Below, piece after piece: positions 5,603 through 11,424 of a stretch of DNA of 20,941 bases. The first letter of the stretch is position 1; the number at the start of each line of letters is the position of its first letter. This DNA is from a virus. The notes below the pieces were generated by a model. It saw only the letters and a list, made by a program, of their open reading frames with translations, did not search any database and was not told where the DNA came from. The DNA lies in the IMG/VR virus record IMGVR_UViG_3300030329_002280, positions 1-20,941 of that record, one strand, 5' to 3'. The position numbers and the translations under genes were made by a program.

Positions 5603-5667
5603 TTTTCTTGCAAATAACATGGGGTTATGCGTAGATTCATATAGAAACTTAAATAAAGGAGTATATA

Positions 5668-5871
5668 ATGTCAGATGACGGATATATAACAAGTAAAGAC
5701 TTAGATGGAGGCAACGCTCTAACTGGGGTTGCTAGAAAAGAAGCAGAAGAACGTAAGCAATATGAAGAACTGCTTAATATCGCAATAGCTAAAGTAGAAG
5801 AAGAACGTGAGAAAGCTTTAGAAAGCGATTTAAAGAAAAAGAAAGTAACAAAGAAAAAGAAATCTACATAA
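5668..5871 (+). CDS. 67-aa Lys-rich hypothetical protein
   Basis: The product begins MSDDGYITSKDLDGGNALTG, continues with a strongly charged helix (ARKEAEERKQYEELLNIAIA) and ends in a run of lysines (LKKKKVTKKKKST). AAAGGAG sits 6 nt before the ATG, an ideal site. It is the first gene of the rightward operon. The acidic front, helical middle and polybasic end could contact nucleic acid or a terminase component; no family is recognised. The stop codon forms part of a hairpin arm at 5869-5876. Confidence 0.7.
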   Translation: MSDDGYITSKDLDGGNALTGVARKEAEERKQYEELLNIAIAKVEEEREKALESDLKKKKVTKKKKST

Positions 5872-5913
5872 TCTACTATTATCTACTAGTATCTGTGATA
5901 GCTACGTAGATTA
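5869..5913 (+). other. Hairpin overlapping the stop of the 67-aa gene
   Basis: TAATCTAC (5869-5876, which includes the TAA stop) pairs perfectly with GTAGATTA (5906-5913). Inside, TAGTATC-TGT-GATAgCTA makes a second stem with one bulged base, and ATCTACT is repeated at 5871 and 5881. No T-run follows, so it is not an intrinsic terminator. It may be an mRNA processing or stability element in the leader of the packaging genes. Confidence 0.45.
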
Positions 5914-5957
5914 CTTGAAGATAAAAGATTTCGTAGAGTTTGTCAAGGAAAAAAAGT

Positions 5958-6236
5958 ATGGGTTCACAAATAAATTGGCTTAGTAGACTTCCTCAGAAGG
6001 AACAAGAACGAATTTTGGGACAAATGGAAAAGCTAGTAAAACTAGAGCGCCTTCTATCAAATGCTATTAATGATGAAGATGAAGTCATGATGGCTATAGA
6101 AGATGAAGACGATGCTGCCGAGGGAACAAGAAGTGTACCTATAGAAATCAATGGAAAAAAATATTGGGTTGATAAAGAAGTAATGTTTTTAATTGAATCA
6201 TTACACAAACAATTAAGAAAATCTCGTGGAAAGTAG
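5958..6236 (+). CDS. 92-aa hypothetical protein upstream of terminase
   Basis: I start it at the ATG at 5958 (MGSQINWLSRLPQKEQERIL), which has AAGGA about 8-9 nt upstream; an in-frame TTG at 5940 would add six residues but has no RBS. The N-terminal half is helical and may form a coiled coil (GQMEKLVKLERLLSNAIN), followed by an acidic stretch (DEDEVMMAIEDEDDAAEG) and a small domain ending FLIESLHKQLRKSRGK. The end overlaps the terminase small subunit gene by 11 nt, so the two are probably co-translated. No family is recognised; an association with terminase is inferred from position. Confidence 0.7.
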   Translation: MGSQINWLSRLPQKEQERILGQMEKLVKLERLLSNAINDEDEVMMAIEDEDDAAEGTRSVPIEINGKKYWVDKEVMFLIESLHKQLRKSRGK

Positions 6237-6999
6237 AAAGATAAGACATAAACGTCATTACGTGTATGATAATAAAAAAGAATGGAAGGCGGACCATCCC
6301 AACGGGATACTTCACTCCGAATGGAGAGATGCAAAGGAAGGTGATTGGGTGTTGAGTGATGATAAGCGTATTGTTCAGCTATTAAAAGTGTCTACTGAAT
6401 TAAAGCATCCAAATGATTCTAAAAATTATAAACAATCAAAAGGGTATGTAAGAACCATAGTTGGAACATTTATCAATGCAAAGAAAACATATATGGATAC
6501 CGACTTTGAGAAACATCCAAATCGCTACACATTTAGTACCAAAATCAAGAATACAAACAAAAGAGTGAAGGAACGTACCAAATGTACAAACAGGGAAAAA
6601 ATTTTTGCCACTAGCGTGGCAGTTGGAAAAGATGCTGTGAGTGCTTATATGAAAGCATTTACTGAAGCAAATCGAAATAAAGCTAGAAAAAAAGCAGTGA
6701 TATTACTTAAACAGGAGAGAGTAATGAGTGAGATAGAAAAAACATCTAAAGAAATCGCTAAGGAACTTGGGATAGACCATGCATATATATTAGGGTCCCT
6801 CAAACAATTAGCAGATACAAGTGAAGACCAAAATATCGCATTGCAATCCTTAAAGGAATTAGGGAAAGCAATCGGTACACTAGGTAATCAAGTTAAGAAA
6901 ATAGAAACAGGTGTTGTTGGAATGTTTCAAGGATTTAGCCCTGATGAAATAGAAGGAGCTCAACGAAAAATTCTACCATCGCCAAAAGAGGAGGAGTAA
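6226..6999 (+). CDS. terS: Terminase small subunit
   Basis: A 257-aa protein starting at GTG inside the end of the preceding gene. The C-terminal half is the recognisable part: NREKIFATSVAVGKDAVSAY, KAFTEANRNKARKKAVILLK and LGIDHAYILGSLKQLADTSE, followed by IALQSLKELGKAIGTLG. This is the HTH-plus-helices pattern of TerS proteins that bind the packaging site and form a ring. Residues 1-110 form an extra domain containing EGDWVLSDDKRIVQLLKV and KKTYMDTDFEKHPNRYTFS, which resembles N-terminal extensions I recall in aquatic phage terminases. TerS recruits DNA to the large subunit encoded downstream. Its stop abuts the next ATG exactly. Confidence 0.75.
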   Translation: MESRKIRHKRHYVYDNKKEWKADHPNGILHSEWRDAKEGDWVLSDDKRIVQLLKVSTELKHPNDSKNYKQSKGYVRTIVGTFINAKKTYMDTDFEKHPNRYTFSTKIKNTNKRVKERTKCTNREKIFATSVAVGKDAVSAYMKAFTEANRNKARKKAVILLKQERVMSEIEKTSKEIAKELGIDHAYILGSLKQLADTSEDQNIALQSLKELGKAIGTLGNQVKKIETGVVGMFQGFSPDEIEGAQRKILPSPKEEE

Positions 7000-7887
7000 A
7001 TGATTTGTCCACATTGTAGTAGTATGCTTACTAAAAAAGAAGGTAAGAAACGAAATAAAGAGACAGTAAAGCAGCAATTTAGTTGCAAAAGTTGTGGGAA
7101 GTGGTTTTCAATACCTATCCCATCAGATGTAAAAGAATATGATAAGATGCACATAGAGCCTGGAAAACTATTTCATTATAAATCAGATGAGAAAGTTCGT
7201 ATCCACGGATTAACGGATATACATGTTGGAGCGAATGAGTTTGATTTAAAGAAATTCCAAGAGGCAATCAAGATTATATATGAAGACCCAAATGCACGAT
7301 GGTTTGGGAACGGAGATATGATAGAACTGATTCCCCCTAATTACAAAATAAACCAAAGAGGTCAAGGCATTCCACCAGAAGAACAATATTTAAGTTTCTT
7401 AAAACTTGTTCAACCCATACAAGATAAATGCCTATTTTTAAGAGGAGGGAATCACGACTATCTAAGAAGTTTCAATATCTTAGATTTTGATGTATGTAAA
7501 ACCTTAGCAAGTGAAATGGATGTTCCATATTTCAGATTGCCTGGATATGCTAAAATTTCAGTCGGAGAAAAAGATTGGTTTTTAGTAAGTGGGCATGGAA
7601 AGAGTGGAGCAAAGAATGGGGATACGGAACTTGATAAAATGGCTTCAGTTTATTCTGACGGCGATGTATACTTTTTAGGACATAACCACCAGTTGTATTG
7701 TAAGCCAATGGATTCTTTGACTATTGATGATAAAGGAGAAGAGACCTTAAGACGTAAATGGTATGTAAGAGGAGGGTCGTTCCTTAGATATGCTGATTAT
7801 GCACGATATAGTTTCTATGGTATTCAACGCACGGGTTGGATTACAATGGAATTTGATAGAGAACGTATTAACTGTTGGGAGAATTAA
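7000..7887 (+). CDS. Calcineurin-like metallophosphoesterase with N-terminal zinc ribbon
   Basis: A 295-aa protein. An N-terminal zinc ribbon has C3-x2-C6 and C29-x2-C32. The catalytic domain shows all metal-binding motifs: DIH (D73, H75), GNGD (D106), GGNHD (N151, H152), SGHG (H199) and GHNH (H228, H230). This is a complete two-metal active site of the calcineurin-like family, which includes Mre11/SbcD nucleases and phosphodiesterases. GAGGAG ends just before the TAA/ATG junction. It lies between the two terminase genes, so a nuclease or phosphatase role tied to DNA packaging or DNA-end processing is plausible, but the substrate cannot be read from the sequence. Confidence 0.85.
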   Translation: MICPHCSSMLTKKEGKKRNKETVKQQFSCKSCGKWFSIPIPSDVKEYDKMHIEPGKLFHYKSDEKVRIHGLTDIHVGANEFDLKKFQEAIKIIYEDPNARWFGNGDMIELIPPNYKINQRGQGIPPEEQYLSFLKLVQPIQDKCLFLRGGNHDYLRSFNILDFDVCKTLASEMDVPYFRLPGYAKISVGEKDWFLVSGHGKSGAKNGDTELDKMASVYSDGDVYFLGHNHQLYCKPMDSLTIDDKGEETLRRKWYVRGGSFLRYADYARYSFYGIQRTGWITMEFDRERINCWEN

Positions 7888-7980
7888 ATGAAAAAATTAG
7901 ATACAGGAGATTTAAGAAGAAACTATAATATGAAGAAAAAAAAGAAAACTACTAAGAAAAAAACTAAGAAAAAGAAGTAA
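7888..7980 (+). CDS. 30-aa polylysine microprotein
   Basis: A tiny gene whose ATG immediately follows the phosphoesterase stop codon, with GGGAG 6 nt upstream. The product is MKKLDTGDLRRNYN then a run of 16 residues made only of Met, Lys and Thr. Such a peptide would bind nucleic acid non-specifically. The good RBS and exact stop-start junctions support it as real, but low complexity makes homology tests weak. Confidence 0.55.
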   Translation: MKKLDTGDLRRNYNMKKKKKTTKKKTKKKK

Positions 7981-7982
7981 AA

Positions 7983-8093
7983 ATGTATTGCATGAAATGT
8001 AAACATGTTTGGAAAAGAACCAAGTGGTATGAATTTATCAGCTTTTTAACTAAATGTAAAAAGTGTGGTAGCAGATGGATACTGAGGTACTAA
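7983..8093 (+). CDS. 36-aa zinc-ribbon microprotein
   Basis: Starting 2 nt after the previous stop, the product is MYCMKCKHVWKR, a linker, then TKCKKCGSRWILRY. The paired CxxC knuckles (C3/C6 and C25/C28) form a minimal treble-clef or zinc-ribbon fold. The protein is basic and probably binds nucleic acid or a partner protein such as terminase. The next gene's ATG directly follows its TAA. The upstream RBS is only A/G-rich, so coupling with the previous gene is likely. Confidence 0.6.
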   Translation: MYCMKCKHVWKRTKWYEFISFLTKCKKCGSRWILRY

Positions 8094-8231
8094 ATGAGAA
8101 GAAGAATATTCGGAACCTTCCAAAAGAGGGTTAAAAGAAAGAAGAAAACTAGACAAGGTATGTCTAATAACACTAAATATTATACTAAGGAAAGTCCTAA
8201 GTATAAAAAAAGAAAGGTAGGTCAAGGCTAA
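8094..8231 (+). CDS. 45-aa highly basic microprotein
   Basis: The product is MRRRIFGTFQKRVKRKKKTR followed by QGMSNNTKYYTKESPKYKKRKVGQG. GAGG lies 6-7 nt before the ATG, the gene starts immediately after the previous stop, and its TAA shares one base with the next ATG (TAATG at 8229-8233). The strong positive charge suggests nucleic-acid binding or DNA condensation. No family is recognised. Confidence 0.6.
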   Translation: MRRRIFGTFQKRVKRKKKTRQGMSNNTKYYTKESPKYKKRKVGQG

Positions 8232-8491
8232 TGGCTAAGATGAATAAAAAAACATTAACAAAACATGACTTGTTAAGAGCTATTAAAGGAATAGCAATGG
8301 AATTACAAATATTACAACGTCATGTAATGATGATTGATAACATACTTGATAAATATATTCATATGAATAAAGACGAAGAGAAATTTAAAAAATATATGGA
8401 AAAAATTATCAAAGAAGAAGAAAAGAAAAAAGATGAACATAAACAAGGAAAACGTAAGCAAAGCGGAAGAAGCGCTAAGGCTAGCAAGTAA
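8231..8491 (+). CDS. 86-aa coiled-coil protein preceding terminase large subunit
   Basis: The product begins MAKMNKKTLTKHDLLRAIKG and contains an uninterrupted helix (IAMELQILQRHVMMIDNILD) that continues as a charged coil (KYMEKIIKEEEKKKDEHK) with a basic end. This looks like an oligomerising helical protein. The last 59 nt overlap the terminase large subunit start in another frame, so translation is likely linked. The family is unknown to me; a terminase accessory or scaffold-like role is possible. Confidence 0.7.
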   Translation: MAKMNKKTLTKHDLLRAIKGIAMELQILQRHVMMIDNILDKYIHMNKDEEKFKKYMEKIIKEEEKKKDEHKQGKRKQSGRSAKASK

Positions 8492-10007
8492 AGACTTAAT
8501 AGCGTTTGGTAAATTATTTTTACCTGACGATTTTATGAGAAGTGAAACTCCTCCCTTTCACTATGAGATGGCGGATGCTATTGATGATAGAGATGCGAAG
8601 CAATTAGCTATTATTCTTCCAAGAGGACATGGAAAGACTGTGTTGACGAAAGCAAGTATCATTAAAGATTTTTGTTTTTGTCCTAAAGACGATATGTTAT
8701 TCTATGCTTGGGTATCCGCTACTCAAAAATTAAGTGTAGGGAATATGGATTATATTAAATATCACTTTGAGTATAACGATAAAATAAAATATTACTTTGG
8801 TAATTTGAAAGGAAAGAAATGGACAGAAGAAGATGTGGAGTTAACCAATGGATGTAAACTCATTAGTAAATCGAATGTTGCAGGGATTAGAGGAGGGGCT
8901 AAGTTACATAAGAGATACGACCTTATTATTCTCGACGACTTCGAACACGAAGCCAATACAATCACAGCTGAAGCACGTAGTAAAAACTCTAATCTCGTTA
9001 CTGCTGTGGTTTATCCTGCTATTGAGCCTCATACTGGTAGGCTTAGGGTTAATGGTACTCCTGTGCACTACGATAGTTTTATTAACAATCTCATCATTAA
9101 TTATGAACGTCAAAAAGAAAATAAAGACGATTTTGCGTGGAGAGTAATTACTTATAAGGCTATATTGCCTGATGGTACATCTCTCTGGCCAGGGTGGTTT
9201 CCATTAGAAAAGTTAGCAGAAAAAAAGAAATTCTATCAAGATAGTGGAACGCCATCTAAGTTCTATCAAGAATATATGATGCAAGTTCAATCAGAAGAAG
9301 ATTCAGTTTGGACACAAAAACATATTAAATATTGGGAAGGATATTATGAATATGACAAGGAAGAGGATTTAAGTTATATTGTTAGAGATGGAGATAAAGT
9401 TCCTGTTAATACCTTTATAGGATGTGACCCAGCTACAGATATTGATACAAAAGAATCAGACTTTAGCGTTATTATGGTTATAGCAGTTGATGCAAATAAT
9501 AATAGATATGTATTAGAATATGAAAGACATCGTAGTATTCCAACATTGGGAGCAAAAGGAGAAGATGGAAACATTATAGATAAAAAAGGAGTAGTAGATT
9601 ATATTATTGAATTGTATAATAAATACAATTGCAAGAGTGCTACAGTAGAAGATGTTGCTATGAATAGAAGTATTTTTCAAGCGTTAAATGACGAAAGGAG
9701 GAGAATTAATCGTTATGATATTAGCGTAATTCCTGAAAAACCAGGAGGAACACAGAAAAGAAATCGAATTTATTCAGGTTTAAGTGGCATTTTTAGTGTA
9801 GGTTCCTTATATTTTAGAGAAAATATGTTTGATTTAATTAATGAAATCATTACATTTGGACCAAGAATGGCTCATGATGATACAATTGAGGGATTATATT
9901 ATGCTAATTTGCACGCTTTTCCCCCTAATTATAAATCTGATGGGTCAAAAGATAAACCAAGATGGTACAAACCAAAAAGAAAAGCTAAAAGTTGGATAGT
10001 AGCTTAA
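8433..10007 (+). CDS. terL: Terminase large subunit
   Basis: A full-length 524-aa packaging motor. ATPase domain: Walker A LPRGHGKT (62-69), Walker B LIILDD (164-169) followed by E171, and the coupling motif NGTPVHYDS (207-215). The C-terminal RNase H-like nuclease domain shows GCDPATD with D332, ATVEDV with E406, and AHDDTIEGL with D482/D483, the three acidic positions of the headful nuclease. TerL translocates DNA into the prohead through the portal and cuts the concatemer. The start at 8433 lies 59 nt inside the preceding gene, preceded by an A/G-rich stretch rather than a clear SD, consistent with coupled translation. The protein ends with a basic tail (KPKRKAKSW). Confidence 0.95.
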   Translation: MNINKENVSKAEEALRLASKDLIAFGKLFLPDDFMRSETPPFHYEMADAIDDRDAKQLAIILPRGHGKTVLTKASIIKDFCFCPKDDMLFYAWVSATQKLSVGNMDYIKYHFEYNDKIKYYFGNLKGKKWTEEDVELTNGCKLISKSNVAGIRGGAKLHKRYDLIILDDFEHEANTITAEARSKNSNLVTAVVYPAIEPHTGRLRVNGTPVHYDSFINNLIINYERQKENKDDFAWRVITYKAILPDGTSLWPGWFPLEKLAEKKKFYQDSGTPSKFYQEYMMQVQSEEDSVWTQKHIKYWEGYYEYDKEEDLSYIVRDGDKVPVNTFIGCDPATDIDTKESDFSVIMVIAVDANNNRYVLEYERHRSIPTLGAKGEDGNIIDKKGVVDYIIELYNKYNCKSATVEDVAMNRSIFQALNDERRRINRYDISVIPEKPGGTQKRNRIYSGLSGIFSVGSLYFRENMFDLINEIITFGPRMAHDDTIEGLYYANLHAFPPNYKSDGSKDKPRWYKPKRKAKSWIVA

Positions 10008-10019
10008 AGGAGAAGAAAG

Positions 10020-10235
10020 ATGTGGGCAATATTTAAAGATAAGAACGAATATAATGAAAAATCTATTATTGGATTTATTTCATTTGCACTAATGTGTGTT
10101 TTTGGAATTGTAGATTTAGTAACAGGTTTATTAGGACAGGAAATTATAATTAACGATAATATTTATAATTCATTTGTTTGGGTAACATTAGGTTCGTTTG
10201 GAATTGCTGGAGCAGAAAAAGTTTATAAAAAATAA
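10020..10235 (+). CDS. Two-helix membrane protein, candidate holin
   Basis: A 71-aa protein with two hydrophobic segments: about residues 16-38 (IIGFISFALMCVFGIVDLV) and 48-66 (YNSFVWVTLGSFGIAG), a charged N-terminus and a Lys-rich end (EKVYKK). Size, topology and position directly before the peptidoglycan-binding and peptidase genes fit a class II holin that opens the inner membrane for endolysin. AAGGAG lies 7 nt before the ATG. Holins have no universal motif, so this call rests on topology and neighbourhood. Confidence 0.6.
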   Translation: MWAIFKDKNEYNEKSIIGFISFALMCVFGIVDLVTGLLGQEIIINDNIYNSFVWVTLGSFGIAGAEKVYKK

Positions 10236-10245
10236 GGAATAATTT

Positions 10246-10701
10246 ATGCCAAGTCATTATAATGAACCTCAAGATTTACCTTTATATCCTGAAGATGGGT
10301 CAGATGAGGCTATATCGTTACAAAGAAATCTAAAAGAAGATTTAGGTCTATATAAAGGAAAAATAGATGGTATTATAGGACCTCAAACAAAAGAAGCTGT
10401 AGCAAAAAGAGTTGAATTATTAGATATGGGACTAAATCATTCTGATATACCTGTTTATGTTCATAGAGAAGAAAGTGGTTTACCAGCACATTTAATGTTT
10501 ACAGGCGAATATGAAATGTGGGACAAGTATGGAGATAATTATAGAGAACAAATGAGTGACGAAGAATATGAAGGACTATACGATGAAGAAAGAGTTGACC
10601 CCTTGGATAGAATTATAGAAGCAGGTTCTAATCTAAAAGATAGAATTGGAGAAATTGATTTAATAGATAGATTGTTTGATTATATGAAGGGAAATAAATA
10701 A
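10246..10701 (+). CDS. Peptidoglycan-binding domain protein
   Basis: A 151-aa protein. Residues about 22-55 match the PG_binding_1 fold: LQRNLKEDLGLYKGKIDG, then IIGPQTKEAVAKR. This three-helix module binds the peptide part of cell-wall peptidoglycan. The rest (about 60-151) is acidic, with no catalytic motif visible, ending LIDRLFDYMKGNK. No signal peptide is seen. It overlaps the following peptidase gene by one base (TAATG), so it may supply wall-binding for a split endolysin, or may be a virion-associated protein. Confidence 0.75.
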   Translation: MPSHYNEPQDLPLYPEDGSDEAISLQRNLKEDLGLYKGKIDGIIGPQTKEAVAKRVELLDMGLNHSDIPVYVHREESGLPAHLMFTGEYEMWDKYGDNYREQMSDEEYEGLYDEERVDPLDRIIEAGSNLKDRIGEIDLIDRLFDYMKGNK

Positions 10702-11093
10702 TGGCAAGTTTTGGAAAAAAATCACAAGAAAGATTAAATACTTGTGACCCAAGATTAATAGAGCTATTTGAAAGAGTAGTAGAAGATTTTGATTGTACTG
10801 TTCTACAAGGTCATCGTGGCGAAGAAGAACAGAATAAATTATTTGAAGAAGGTTTTAGTAAACTAAAATATCCAAAAGGTAGACATAATCAATATCCATC
10901 ATTAGCTGTAGACGTTGCTCCTTATCCAATAGATTGGAAAGATAGAGAACGTTTTACATATTTTGCTGGATTTGTTATGGGTATTGCTGCTTCAATGGGT
11001 TTAAATATTCGTTGGGGTGGAGATTGGGATAGAGATACAGAATTAAAAGATAACAACTTTGATGATTTACCTCACTTTGAGATAAGAGATTAA
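10701..11093 (+). CDS. M15-family peptidase, probable endolysin
   Basis: A 130-aa enzyme of the L-alanyl-D-glutamate/D-Ala-D-Ala peptidase group. Motifs: LQGHRGEEEQNKLFEEG (about 36-51), GRHNQYPSLAVDVAPYPIDW with likely zinc ligands H62 and D71, and DDLPHFEI with H125 as the third ligand and an Asp nearby as catalytic base. This resembles the T5-type endolysin domain, which cuts peptide cross-links of the wall. It has no wall-binding domain of its own; the preceding gene could provide one. No signal peptide is present, so release would need the upstream holin candidate. Confidence 0.85.
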   Translation: MASFGKKSQERLNTCDPRLIELFERVVEDFDCTVLQGHRGEEEQNKLFEEGFSKLKYPKGRHNQYPSLAVDVAPYPIDWKDRERFTYFAGFVMGIAASMGLNIRWGGDWDRDTELKDNNFDDLPHFEIRD

Positions 11094-11113
11094 ATTAACA
11101 ATAGGAGTCAGTA

Positions 11114-11416
11114 ATGGCAAAAAAAGATGCTAGACAAGAAACAATACGAGCATATCAAAGATACTTAGCAAAAAATGCTGATAAGATAGAGAAAGGAATG
11201 CGCATGTCACAAAAAGTAGGAACAGGCGTAGTTAAAGCTGCTGAGCTTTTGTTCAATCCAGCGAAAAAATTTACCCTTCCATATAAAATGACCAAGAAAG
11301 CTTTTAAAGCAATAAAAAAAGCAAAAAGAATGAATGAAGCACAAAAAGCGGCGCTTGGTGCTGGTGGTCTTGGATATGCCGTTGGTAAAGAAAGCAATAA
11401 AAATAAAAAGAAATAA
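11114..11416 (+). CDS. 100-aa basic hypothetical protein
   Basis: The product begins MAKKDARQETIRAYQRYLAK, has a basic helical middle (KMTKKAFKAIKKAKRMN) and a Gly/Ala-rich segment (GAGGLGYAVGK) before a Lys/Asn-rich end. The Ala/Gly stretch is weakly hydrophobic but not a clear membrane segment. AGGAG lies about 8 nt before the ATG. It sits between the lysis genes and the portal. No family is recognised; it could be a small virion or ejection protein. Confidence 0.7.
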   Translation: MAKKDARQETIRAYQRYLAKNADKIEKGMRMSQKVGTGVVKAAELLFNPAKKFTLPYKMTKKAFKAIKKAKRMNEAQKAALGAGGLGYAVGKESNKNKKK

Positions 11417-11424
11417 GGTATTAA

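Noticed and set aside
4590-5934. 14-nt match ATAAAAGATTTCGT between minus 4590-4603 and plus 5921-5934
   Set aside because: A match of this length between two places is expected by chance in about 21 kb of AT-rich DNA.
5993-6334. Minus-strand open frame of 113 codons opposite the pre-terminase genes
   Set aside because: Serine-rich low-complexity antisense frame covering two better plus-strand genes with RBS and overlap evidence.
8848-9147. 99-codon open frame inside terL on the plus strand
   Set aside because: It is a hydrophobic shadow frame lying entirely inside the well-supported terminase large subunit, without an RBS.
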